In this document: positions 17,351 to 25,192 of the stretch, in pieces | Layout of the letters: every line of letters begins with the position of its first letter | Position numbering within the stretch: the first letter of the stretch is position 1 | NCBI RefSeq assembly: GCF_020923495.1 | Contig: NZ_CP064048.1 | Location: 1,452,001-1,516,000 of the forward strand | From: Brevibacillus sedimenti | GTDB lineage: Bacteria > Bacillota > Bacilli > Brevibacillales > Brevibacillaceae | Length of the DNA stretch: 64,000 nucleotides | Direction of reading: 5' to 3' | Notes under the pieces: model-generated | Told to the model about the DNA's origin: nothing | Databases searched by the model: none | Seen by the model: the letters and a program-made list of their open reading frames with translations, nothing else | Translations under genes and position numbers: made by a program

Positions 17351-17947
17351 ATGTCATTGCGTAGAATGTATCGCACGCTTTTTTGTGTGGGGCTTCTTTG
17401 TTCAATGGTGTTAATCGGGTGTTCGACAAGTTCTGAAACAGCAGACGGCAGCCTCGTTCATTCTGAAAAATCTGACACTGTAAAGAAGCTGGATTCTGAA
17501 ACAGTGGCGGGCCATTCAACGAATCCTGTTACATCTGACGTGTTAGAGAAGGCGAAAAATGGACAATTACATGGTGTGTCAATTGGACTCGGAGCAACGA
17601 AAAAGGAAGTAATCGAGAAGTTGGGAAAACCGGCTCGTACTGGAAATGATGAATTTGGGTTTGCCATGTATTACGATGGTTTTAGTCTGGGATTTGAGGA
17701 TTATGCCAATTCCATTGATGAGCTCAGCGAGAATAGCAAAGTTATCGTTATATTTGCTGACCCCAAAATCGTGAATCTTACCGGCAAACCTTTTGATATT
17801 AAGGAAAAGCTGGGAACCCCTTCTCGTGAGGTGCTGAATGATTCGGGTGATGACACATTCATTCTGGAGTATGCAGGAAATGACCATTTGCTAAAAGTCG
17901 TTTTTGATACCAATCCGGTCAAATATATAACGCTTCAGGAAAAATAA
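17351..17947 (+). CDS. Lipoprotein, possibly DUF4309/YjgB-like
   Basis: The 198-residue product has a lipoprotein signal with lipobox LIGC, so Cys24 would be lipidated and the protein anchored outside the membrane. After a 60-residue polar linker comes a domain with GVSIGLGATKKEVIEKLGKP and a second, similar KPFDIKEKLGTPSREV, a repeat style seen in DUF4309 proteins such as YjgB. ATG 17351 follows GAGAGGAGAAGG. It belongs to the AT-rich island. Function unknown; no enzyme motif is visible. Confidence 0.72.
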   Translation: MSLRRMYRTLFCVGLLCSMVLIGCSTSSETADGSLVHSEKSDTVKKLDSETVAGHSTNPVTSDVLEKAKNGQLHGVSIGLGATKKEVIEKLGKPARTGNDEFGFAMYYDGFSLGFEDYANSIDELSENSKVIVIFADPKIVNLTGKPFDIKEKLGTPSREVLNDSGDDTFILEYAGNDHLLKVVFDTNPVKYITLQEK

Positions 17948-17970
17948 ACAGACTGTACGACTGTCTTGCT

Positions 17971-18040
17971 CAGCGTGCAGACAAGGTCCGTGGCGCATGG
18001 GTGATAGTGTCCGCTCGCGCTCGTGACGACCAGCAAACTG
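17971..18040 (+). mobile_element. Degenerate end of a MITE-like element
   Basis: From CAGCGTGCAGACAAGG onward this stretch aligns, with roughly 20 percent mismatch by eye, to the first 70 bases of the element at 53656. It runs straight into the terminator stem at 18040. The other end is not recognisable, though a CAGACTG sits just upstream at about 17950. Confidence 0.5.
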
Positions 18041-18076
18041 GAACTCTCCCGTATAGGGAGAGTTCCTTGCTTTTTT
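18040..18076 (+). terminator. Terminator downstream of the lipoprotein gene
   Basis: A perfect 11-bp stem (GGAACTCTCCC and complement) around a 5-nt loop is followed by TTGCTTTTTT. Confidence 0.88.
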
Positions 18077-18203
18077 GGGGATGTTGTTGGGCAAAAGGTG
18101 CTCGTTTGGCGTCCAGGGGGGCAAAGTGTAGCAAAGTGCAGCCAGACGTTGCAAAATGAGGCGGTCTTTTGCGAAGATGAAAAAAAAGGAAGGAGTGGTA
18201 GTC

Positions 18204-19226
18204 ATGGCTCTCTTGTCTGCCCCTTTTCAATGGAAAGGGCTCGCATTGAAAAACCGGGTGGTTATGCCGCCCATGTGTCAATACTCGGTTGAGGCCAAGG
18301 ATGGGAAACCAAACGACTGGCACTTTGTCCACTACGTCTCGCGTGCTGTCGGTGGAGCTGGCTTGATCATCATGGAGATGACCGACGTCGAACCGGACGG
18401 CCGCATCTCCGACTACGACCTGGGATTGTGGTCGGATGAACAGATCCCGGCGTTTGCTCGGATCGTGTCGAAGGTGCACGAGTACGGAGCGAAAATCGGT
18501 GTGCAGATCGCGCATGCCGGTCGCAAGGCGGAGGATGCCGAGGTGCCGGTCGCGCCGTCTGCGATCGCCTTCAGCGAAAAATACAAGACGCCCCGCGCTC
18601 TCACCACGGAAGAAGTGCAGGCGATGGTCGTCAAGTTCCGGGAAGCGGCCAGACGGGCGGTCGAAGCCGGTATGGACACCATCGAAATCCACGGCGCCCA
18701 CGGCTATTTGATTCACCAGTTCCACTCGCCGCTCACCAACAAGCGTGACGACCAATACGGCAAGGACCTCGCGCGGTTTGGCGTGGAGGTGATCAAAGCA
18801 GTCAAGAGCGTAATGCCGGAGGATATGCCGCTGATCATGAGGATCTCTGCGGTGGAATACGTGGAAGGCGGCTACGGCCTGGAGTACAGCACGGAATTGT
18901 GCCGCCGCTACAAGGAAGCGGGCGTTGACATCTTCCACATCTCCAGCGGAGGCGAAGGTCCGATCGGTTCAGGGGGACGGCCTGGCATCCACCCCGGTTA
19001 TCAGGTGCCGATGGCTCGGGCGATCAAGCAAGCGCTGGATGTGCCGGTGATCGCCGTGGGCAATCTGGACAATCCTCATTTGGCCGAGGCGACACTGGGC
19101 AACGGCGACGCCGACCTGGTGGCGGTGGGCCGGGGTATGCTGCGCGACCCGTACTGGGCGCTGCACGCGATCCGTACCGTCTCCGGCGAGGTTGTTCCGC
19201 CCAAACAGTACGAACGTGCTTTTTAA
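18204..19226 (+). CDS. namA: NADPH dehydrogenase, old yellow enzyme family (NamA/YqjM-like)
   Basis: This FMN-dependent ene-reductase reduces activated C=C bonds and nitro compounds with NADPH. At 340 residues it matches YqjM in length. Visible signatures are Cys25 in MPPMCQYS, which tunes the flavin, the substrate-binding pair IHGAHGYLIHQF (about 164/167) and the C-terminal GRGMLRDPYW. ATG 18204 follows AAGGAG by eight bases; an upstream in-frame start would add 16 unrelated residues. It appears monocistronic; a role in detoxifying electrophiles is likely. Confidence 0.94.
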   Translation: MALLSAPFQWKGLALKNRVVMPPMCQYSVEAKDGKPNDWHFVHYVSRAVGGAGLIIMEMTDVEPDGRISDYDLGLWSDEQIPAFARIVSKVHEYGAKIGVQIAHAGRKAEDAEVPVAPSAIAFSEKYKTPRALTTEEVQAMVVKFREAARRAVEAGMDTIEIHGAHGYLIHQFHSPLTNKRDDQYGKDLARFGVEVIKAVKSVMPEDMPLIMRISAVEYVEGGYGLEYSTELCRRYKEAGVDIFHISSGGEGPIGSGGRPGIHPGYQVPMARAIKQALDVPVIAVGNLDNPHLAEATLGNGDADLVAVGRGMLRDPYWALHAIRTVSGEVVPPKQYERAF

Positions 19227-19305
19227 ACGGGCAGTTCTGCCGGGCGGGAAATGGTAATGGACAGATGACAAGCGCGGTTTCGCGGCCGTGATAAGATGGA
19301 AGCGG

Positions 19306-19335
19306 TTGACAACCGAGAAGTTGGCACCGTATAAT
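19306..19335 (+). promoter_or_regulatory. Sigma-A promoter of the DUF2325 gene
   Basis: TTGACA at 19306-19311 and TATAAT at 19330-19335 are separated by 18 bp. Transcription should begin near 19343, leaving a leader of about 135 bases. Confidence 0.82.
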
Positions 19336-19397
19336 TATCAAAAACCGATATGTTTAATCGGAATTTAACGGCCGCGGTAAAACCGACTAGACCACTA

Positions 19398-19433
19398 GAG
19401 GTTTTTCCCCAAAGGGAGAAATCTCTTTTTTTT
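19398..19433 (+). terminator. Attenuator-like terminator inside the DUF2325 leader
   Basis: GAGGTTTTTCCC pairs (10 of 12) with GGGAGAAATCTC, followed by eight T residues. It lies between the promoter and the start codon, so it would stop most transcripts unless relieved. Confidence 0.65.
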
Positions 19434-19478
19434 CAGCCGGGCTTATACCGGTTAGCATCAGTAGAAGGGAGGAAAACA

Positions 19479-19748
19479 ATGTCTGCAGTGCTGGTCATCG
19501 GAGGAGACCGCTTGGGGAATATTACCGAGCTGCTTCACGGCAGGGGATACCGGCAGATTTATCACGTAACGGGTCGAAAACACTCCCAATACAAGGTACA
19601 TATTCCTGTCGACACCAAACTGATCGTCGTGTTTACCGACTTTGTGAATCACAATCTGTCGTGGCACGTAAAACATCAGGCAAAGGCGAAAAACGTCCCC
19701 ATCCTGTTTTGCAAGCGCTCGTGTTCGTCCATCGGAAAGCGGCTGTAA
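19479..19748 (+). CDS. DUF2325 family protein
   Basis: The 89-residue cytoplasmic protein shows the DUF2325 pattern: VLVIGGDRLGNI at the start, HVTGRK, then VVFTDFVNHNLSWHVKHQAKAKNVPILFCKRS. ATG 19479 follows GGGAGG. Biochemical function of the family is not established; the GGD/GRK and FTDF motifs suggest a Rossmann-like nucleotide fold. Its leader contains an apparent attenuator. Confidence 0.85.
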   Translation: MSAVLVIGGDRLGNITELLHGRGYRQIYHVTGRKHSQYKVHIPVDTKLIVVFTDFVNHNLSWHVKHQAKAKNVPILFCKRSCSSIGKRL

Positions 19749-19772
19749 CCTTTATGTTCACCTAATTCCGAC

Positions 19773-19801
19773 TTGACACATAAGATTAATAAGAATTATG
19801 C
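19773..19801 (+). promoter_or_regulatory. Possible promoter of the yezD-like gene
   Basis: TTGACA lies at 19773-19778; the -10 is less clear, with AT-rich sequence (AAGAATTATG) at the right distance. Confidence 0.45.
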
Positions 19802-19914
19802 TTTCTTCAAACCACTCCCGCTTCCGGCAAATCAACCGTGCCCTGCATCGCTGGAGTGACAGGCAGCGGTTGAACGGACCGGGAAGGAAAAACGGCTGGA
19901 CAGGAGTGAATCAC

Positions 19915-20121
19915 ATGGCGAACCGGAATCGCGAAGAGCTCGCCGATTTTCGCATCGAGATGATCCTGCGCGCACTGGAAGGTCTGGAGTACGGTACCCT
20001 GCACATCGTCGTGCACGAGTCGCAAATTACGCAAATCGAACGAACCGAAAAGACGCGTTTTCCCCTGGAACGCGCAGCCGCCCTCAAATCCAGCACGAGG
20101 CAGGCAGGGCGGGGCAGTTAG
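19915..20121 (+). CDS. yezD: YezD-family small protein (DUF2292)
   Basis: The 68-residue protein carries the whole family signature: ILRALEGLEYGTLHIVVHESQITQIERTEKTRFPL. ATG 19915 follows CAGGAG; the frame is open to 19798 but without a binding site. Homologues are often found beside sulfur-metabolism genes; here none is adjacent. A hairpin terminator follows. Function unknown. Confidence 0.85.
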   Translation: MANRNREELADFRIEMILRALEGLEYGTLHIVVHESQITQIERTEKTRFPLERAAALKSSTRQAGRGS

Positions 20122-20159
20122 ACGTCAGGATGACGCATGGGTGAGCGAATCTTCATGGG

Positions 20160-20187
20160 GCACGGGACAGAAACCCGTGTCTTTTTT
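20160..20187 (+). terminator. Terminator of the yezD-like gene
   Basis: CACGGG pairs with CCCGTG, followed by a six-T run. Confidence 0.8.
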
Positions 20188-20306
20188 CATTTTCTTGGTG
20201 TACATAGAGGATTTGCGCTGTTTTGACAGGGGGCTCACTCCGATTTATAATGTTTTGGAAATTTATTCATTTTGTTCAAGTCGACCAAACACCTGAGGTG
20301 ACAAGA

Positions 20307-21047
20307 TTGAAGCACATGGTGCTGCTTTTTCTCTTCATGTGCCTGTTAGCTGCAGGTTGTTCCCCTGCCCAGACGTACGGAGACGATACCTCTGCCGCAT
20401 CCACAAACGCAGAACAAGAAACGACCATCCCCCTTTCATTTGAAGAAGTAAAGGTGGAACAACAGGTGACGTTACTGGATAGGGGGAAAATCAAGCAGAT
20501 CGTAAAGGAGGAACAGCTTGATACCGTCAAACTGTTTTCGTTCTTGAAGGTTGATGAGGATGATCCACTCCGTTTGATTGGAGGCATTCAAATTGGAGAT
20601 GACTTGTATGAATTTGGAGATGTAGGTGCATTACATTATGTTGACAGGCTGGATATTCAGACATCGTCCCTGTTCCATAAATCTGTAATTAAAGTGGAAG
20701 GGTTATGCGGAGCAAACTGTCCGTTCCGCTATTATATAACCATCGAGGAAGAGAAGCCGTCCATTTTTCTGGTTTTATCTGAACCTGTTGCAGATATAGC
20801 AGATCTGGATGAGGATGGCGTGGAGGAAATTGTAACATCCTACGGGAGCCCTGATGTGTTTCATACCCGGATTTACACATGGAGGGACAATCGGATTGTC
20901 AGTGCAGATGTAAACAAGCTGACAAAGGCATGGAGTGTCTTGTATACTCGTCCATTCTTTCACGTTCAAGAACAGTCAGGGATTGATTCTGCAAGAAAAA
21001 CATACAGATATACCGCAAAGGGATTGGCGTTGGTTACAGAAAAATAG
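20307..21047 (+). CDS. Lipoprotein with acidic repeat-type motif
   Basis: TTG 20307 with GAGGTG six bases upstream gives a 246-residue protein with a clear lipoprotein signal (VLLFLFMCLLAAGC, Cys18). The mature part is acidic; IADLDEDGVEEIVTSYG looks like a VCBS/FG-GAP calcium-binding motif and suggests a beta-propeller-like fold. A CGANC pair (about 150) could form a disulfide. The coding region is more AT-rich than its neighbours. A MITE-like element begins 87 bases downstream. Function unknown. Confidence 0.72.
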   Translation: MKHMVLLFLFMCLLAAGCSPAQTYGDDTSAASTNAEQETTIPLSFEEVKVEQQVTLLDRGKIKQIVKEEQLDTVKLFSFLKVDEDDPLRLIGGIQIGDDLYEFGDVGALHYVDRLDIQTSSLFHKSVIKVEGLCGANCPFRYYITIEEEKPSIFLVLSEPVADIADLDEDGVEEIVTSYGSPDVFHTRIYTWRDNRIVSADVNKLTKAWSVLYTRPFFHVQEQSGIDSARKTYRYTAKGLALVTEK

Positions 21048-21115
21048 GCGCACACCCAACCTTTTTCGCTTGTTTTGGCTAAAAACAACCAAAATGTTTC
21101 AGGAAAAATAGAAAA

Positions 21116-21481
21116 GCACGGCAAAATGCCGTGCCAGACTGAAGACAAATGGTTCATTGAGTTAGCGTCCACAAAAAATGATTTCCAGGCCGAAAGGCCT
21201 GCCCATTCATCAACCGAAGCGGAAGACAATGGGCATCGCATGGAGGGATGGGCCAAGCGAGCTCCTTTGACGACCGACTCAGCGGAAAAACGCTAGACGC
21301 GGGAATCAACAGGGGACACAAGTCTCACTTCCTCGAAATACCCAGATGTTTGTCCCCTGCCCGCGTCTCGTTTTGGAGCGGACATCATTCGCTTCTGTGC
21401 TGGGCGTCAAGCGAGCGAGCGGGCCCGCTCTCCCATGCGCCGCGGACTTTGTCTACACGCTGGCACGGCAAAATGCCGTGC
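21116..21481. repeat. 19-nt palindromic direct repeats flanking element 1
   Basis: GCACGGCAAAATGCCGTGC occurs identically at 21116-21134 and 21463-21481. Each copy is a complete hairpin with an 8-bp stem. They abut the two ends of the element and look like a target-site duplication. The T-run a minus-strand terminator needs is kept only beside the left copy. Confidence 0.8.
21135..21462 (+). mobile_element. MITE-like element, copy 1 (328 bp)
   Basis: The element begins CAGACTGAAGACAAA and ends with the reverse of CAGCGTGTAGACAAA, imperfect terminal inverted repeats (12 of 15). Its right 225 bases are about 95 percent identical by eye to the inverse of 53656-53880; the left 100 bases share only blocks such as CAGGCCGAAAGGCCTGC. 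No transposase is encoded and the short frames differ between copies, so it is probably non-autonomous. It sits in the terminator of the Nif3-like gene. Confidence 0.78.
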
Positions 21482-21525
21482 AGAAAGCGAAACGGTATGG
21501 CAGGAAGGTACATGATCGTGATCGC

Positions 21526-22440
21526 CTACCACCACCACCGCGACTGCGGGAGCAGCGTCACATTTACGGAAAAGCGCTCTTCCAGCCAGGGTTTCACCTG
21601 GGTTTTCATCACGAGGTATTCCGAGGCGGCGTGTGAAACGCCAATCAGCGACATGGACGTTTCGGCGGCGTACGCCATGACTGCGGCGTAATTGGTGCGC
21701 CCGTATTCGTTGTCGATGTGGCAGTGGATCTCTCCCGTCACGTACGCGTCGGCTCCGCTGGCTTCCGCCTCTCGCATCATCGCGGCCACGTCACCGCAGC
21801 CGGGGAGGATGGCGATCCGTTCGATGCGCGCCCGTTCCTTCCCCTCAAAATCGACGTAGGGAATGTCAAACAAGGTGATTAAACGATCGATTAAGGAGCG
21901 GGTATCCGTCGCCGTTACCCGGCAAATCATGCCGACATGTCCGTTTCCTGCCGGACAAAACGGCTTGATCGGTTCGGCCTGCAGCGCTTCCATGATGGCG
22001 CCGCCAGTGCCGAGCGGCCAACTGGTGTCCATCGGGAGGTGACAGGTGAAGACGGAGAGCTCTTTCTCCTTTAGCGCCAGCAGCAAGTCCTGCCCGATCG
22101 GCACGAACCCCCTGCCCCAGCGGCCGCGCGGGTCGCCGCATTCCATCAGCAGCGGGTGGTGCATGAACAACAGGTCGCCCGGCGCTGACTCGTCCAGGAA
22201 GCGCTTCAGCACCTCTTCGGTCGGGAAGACGGCCAAAAAGACGGTGTGTACCTGTTCGCGTCCTTTGAGCATCAGGCCGTTGAAGCGGCGGACGAACTCC
22301 GCCTCGAAAAACCGCCGCCAGTCAAACCCGATCGGATCGTACACCATGGGAATGAAACGGCTGAAGCCGGGATCGGATTCCCACTCGTCCATGCGAAACA
22401 GTCGGGTAAACGCTTGCTCAAGATGCATCAGGCTTTCCAT
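21526..22440 (-). CDS. Nif3-like dinuclear metal centre hydrolase family protein
   Basis: The 304-residue protein resembles Nif3/GTP cyclohydrolase I type 2 proteins: a metal-binding LLFMHHPLL, FTCHLPMDT in place of the usual HTxLD, a late PGCGDVAAMMREAEASGADA with YVTGEIHCH, and GVSHAASEYL. ATG 22440 has AAGGAGG at good spacing. It is divergent from the usual family, the DxxxG/N elements being changed, and ends in the unusual RWWW. Members bind two metal ions, but the reaction is generally unclear. The terminator that ended it has been split by a mobile element. Confidence 0.75.
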   Translation of the reverse strand: MESLMHLEQAFTRLFRMDEWESDPGFSRFIPMVYDPIGFDWRRFFEAEFVRRFNGLMLKGREQVHTVFLAVFPTEEVLKRFLDESAPGDLLFMHHPLLMECGDPRGRWGRGFVPIGQDLLLALKEKELSVFTCHLPMDTSWPLGTGGAIMEALQAEPIKPFCPAGNGHVGMICRVTATDTRSLIDRLITLFDIPYVDFEGKERARIERIAILPGCGDVAAMMREAEASGADAYVTGEIHCHIDNEYGRTNYAAVMAYAAETSMSLIGVSHAASEYLVMKTQVKPWLEERFSVNVTLLPQSRWWW

Positions 22441-22663
22441 GGAATCCCTCCTTGTACGGGTATTTAATGCCGGATTTGCCGGACGGCCGCTAGCGGGGAG
22501 TTTCAATCCCGCTGTTTTTCCGGGAAAACGCTCGAATGAACGGCAGCTTTCCTCTATTTCAACACCATGCTGCCCGTCTGATCATATGCCGTTTCCACAA
22601 AAAAGACGGAGGTGCTCACGGTACAAGCAGCACGCCGGGGAAGGGCGCGGTTGTGCCAATCCA

Positions 22664-23998
22664 TCATTTGCATTTGCGCTTGGTTGCGTCCCGCAGCTTG
22701 CGCACGCACTGCTCCAGATGGTTCCGTTCTTCCGGCGAAAGAGGCAGTTGGCGGTAGCGGTACCGTTCGTAGTAACTGGTGATCTGTTCGGCCAGTTCTA
22801 CTGCGTCGGCGTTGGCCCACTGCGAGCGGATGCGCCGCAAGTATTCGTGGCTGGTCTCGTGCCGTTCGATCCGCAGCCCCGCTTTGGCCATGTGCTGAAG
22901 AAACCGGTAGTACGCGTACCGCACCGGATCGTCGATGGGACCGGCCGGGCTGCGCACCAACGCATCCTGCTCCCAGAGGGGATCGTCGTCACTTGATGCG
23001 TCTTCGTCGACCGGACGCAAGATGGTATCAGCCGAAGCAGGGGAGACAGCCGTGCCGCCGACGTGCCGGTAGCGCCGTTCCCAGATGTACTGTGCCAGCT
23101 TGGCGAGGGCCAGCGCCGAGCCGAATGCAATCAGGTAAGGCGCCACCTGCGAAAACAGCGTCTCGTCACCGGTCGGAGCAAACTCCTCCTGAGGCAGTTC
23201 GGGGACATCCATTTCGTTGTTGAACGGCTCGTTGACGCGGCCGTTTCCATTCAGGACGTCCGCCAGCTTGCCAAACAGCGCAGCCGTTCCCTGCAGGAGC
23301 GGACTGGTCAACTGGTACAGACCGTCTCCCAGCGGTCCTTTGACCAGCCCCCAGAGCCATGCCAGGAGCCAGAGCAGGCCGCTGCCTGCGAGGATGTATC
23401 CCGCCACCAGCAGCAGCCGAGTTGCCAGCAGTTGACCGCCTATGGCGGCCGCCAGGGAGATTGGCGCGGCACTGCCGCCTGGCTGTTCACGGGTCAGGTG
23501 CTCTCCCCAGCAGGTGAAGAGGTAGCTGGCGAGCACGAAGGCCAGGATTGCGTAATACGCCCGAACGTCATACGTCTGCGGGGCGGTCAGAGCGCCGAAC
23601 AGACCGGCCACTACCAGCTGGAACAAGCAGATGATCAGCGCCAGCACAAAGTGGTTGCGCAGGTGGACAGGCGTACACGGATTTGATGCTGCTGTATGGA
23701 TGCGCGAGTAAAAGAGGGCGGCCAAAAGCAGGGCGAGCAGCCAGGAGCCGAACGCGGCAAAACACAGACCGCCGACGGAAGCCACCAGCGGATACAGCAG
23801 CAGGTGGAGCAGGAGATGGCGTCCTCCTCCCTGGTGCAGCCAGCTTCCCAGAGAGAGCAGGAGCACGGCGAACAGGACAAAGCCGATCATGCTTTCCGGC
23901 TGGGCCGGCAGCCACTGGAACAGCATCAGCACGGAGGCCGTCAGCAGCGCTTCCATCCAGAACACCAGCATCCTGCGTCCCAACATGGACCACGTCAT
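22664..23998 (-). CDS. DUF4129 membrane protein
   Basis: This 444-residue protein has about eight hydrophobic segments (1-250), an extracytoplasmic loop, another membrane helix (about 295) and a cytoplasmic C-terminal DUF4129 domain (RYAYYRFLQHMAKAGLRI... TSHEYLRRI... ITSYYERYRYRQLPLSPEE). It is the last gene of a moxR-DUF58-DUF4129 operon, its start overlapping the previous stop. In related operons the DUF4129 domain is fused to a transglutaminase; no Cys-His-Asp transglutaminase core is visible here. Confidence 0.83.
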   Translation of the reverse strand: MTWSMLGRRMLVFWMEALLTASVLMLFQWLPAQPESMIGFVLFAVLLLSLGSWLHQGGGRHLLLHLLLYPLVASVGGLCFAAFGSWLLALLLAALFYSRIHTAASNPCTPVHLRNHFVLALIICLFQLVVAGLFGALTAPQTYDVRAYYAILAFVLASYLFTCWGEHLTREQPGGSAAPISLAAAIGGQLLATRLLLVAGYILAGSGLLWLLAWLWGLVKGPLGDGLYQLTSPLLQGTAALFGKLADVLNGNGRVNEPFNNEMDVPELPQEEFAPTGDETLFSQVAPYLIAFGSALALAKLAQYIWERRYRHVGGTAVSPASADTILRPVDEDASSDDDPLWEQDALVRSPAGPIDDPVRYAYYRFLQHMAKAGLRIERHETSHEYLRRIRSQWANADAVELAEQITSYYERYRYRQLPLSPEERNHLEQCVRKLRDATKRKCK

Positions 23999-25185
23999 GA
24001 AAAGACCTCCTTCCTCGCCTGGGCGCGGGCGGACTCGTGCCGGCGCAGGACCGGCTGCTCCTGCGACACGTCCAGCACCATGACGTTGTGACCGCGCCGC
24101 ACCAGCCGTTTGACTGCTTCTACTGCTGGCTCGTCCAGACGCGGGGTGACGATCAGGATCGTGTCACGGGTGACGCCGTGTTCCAACCGCCGCAATGCGG
24201 CCGCCAGCGAAGTCGGCAGGTACTGATGCAGGCGGGCGAGTTGGGTCATGACCTGGATGTGGTGCGCCTTGCCGCTGCCGGGAGGGAGGTGGAACTGCTC
24301 CCGGCCGCGCTGTTTCACGGTCAGGAACATGTCGCAGGACAGCGATTGGCGGCGGCAGAGAACCGAGAGCGCGGCAAGAGCGGAGATGACCCGCTCGTTC
24401 GCCGGTTCATTGTTCCGCTGCAGCAGCGGTTCGTAGGACGGCAGAATGTGTCCCACCACCTTCCAGCTGGGGCGGGCGGTCGGCTCAAACAGCCGCGTCT
24501 GCAGCGCGCCGGTTTTCGCGCTGGCTTTCCAGTGGATGTGCTTTAACCGGTCTCCCGGCACATAACCGCGCACGCCGCGAAAAAACGTGACATCCTCCTC
24601 CCGGCGTCTGCGCGTGAGCTTGCCGCCGTCAGGCTCGATTGCCGCCGCCAACAGCGGAGGCAGCGCCAAGGGCAGCGGATAGACCAGGAGGGAAAACGAC
24701 AGCGGGAGCGAAATCGGGTCCTGTTCCTCGCCAAACACAGAGAGCGTGTCCGCCTGGGCTTCCGTCAGCCACACCAGGCCGCGCTTGTGCGGGGTGATCG
24801 TAAACGTGCGTTCCGCGCTTGTCCTCAGCGGCAGGTCCAAGCGGAAGCGAGCTGTACAGCGCTGTCTGTTTGCTGTCACCTCATCCGCTCCCTCGACTGT
24901 CACGTGTTTGGGAAAGGACAGAGAGATCACCGTGCCGGGCAGCGGCAGCCAGGAGCGGTTGTGCAGCGTGAAACGGATGGTGACGGGCATCCCCTGCATC
25001 ACCCGGCGCAGGTCAGCATTCCACTCCAGCCGAACCCAGCGCGGCAGATTGGCCCGCCACCAGCGGTGAACCAGCGTCATGAAAAAGTAGAAGCCGCCAA
25101 ACAGCCAGAGAAAGCGGCTGCCCGAAAACAGGGCAAACAGCAGGCAGAGAAACCCCAAGACGTGATACACCTGTCTCGTGCTCAT
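23995..25185 (-). CDS. DUF58 domain protein
   Basis: The 396-residue protein has two N-terminal membrane helices (about 8-40), a beta-rich segment (to 190) and the DUF58 signature VRGYVPGDRLKHIHWKASAKTGALQTRLFEP near 225, followed by a vWA-like fold. DUF58 proteins partner MoxR ATPases. It starts eight bases after moxR and overlaps the DUF4129 gene, so all three are cotranscribed. Confidence 0.88.
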   Translation of the reverse strand: MSTRQVYHVLGFLCLLFALFSGSRFLWLFGGFYFFMTLVHRWWRANLPRWVRLEWNADLRRVMQGMPVTIRFTLHNRSWLPLPGTVISLSFPKHVTVEGADEVTANRQRCTARFRLDLPLRTSAERTFTITPHKRGLVWLTEAQADTLSVFGEEQDPISLPLSFSLLVYPLPLALPPLLAAAIEPDGGKLTRRRREEDVTFFRGVRGYVPGDRLKHIHWKASAKTGALQTRLFEPTARPSWKVVGHILPSYEPLLQRNNEPANERVISALAALSVLCRRQSLSCDMFLTVKQRGREQFHLPPGSGKAHHIQVMTQLARLHQYLPTSLAAALRRLEHGVTRDTILIVTPRLDEPAVEAVKRLVRRGHNVMVLDVSQEQPVLRRHESARAQARKEVFS

Positions 25186-25192
25186 GTGTGGA

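Noticed and set aside
21075..21296. 73-codon frame entering the mobile element
   Set aside because: The frame is not kept in the second copy and crosses the element boundary.
22490..22520. GTTTCAATCC-like sequence recalling a CRISPR repeat end
   Set aside because: It occurs once; there is no repeated array and no cas gene.
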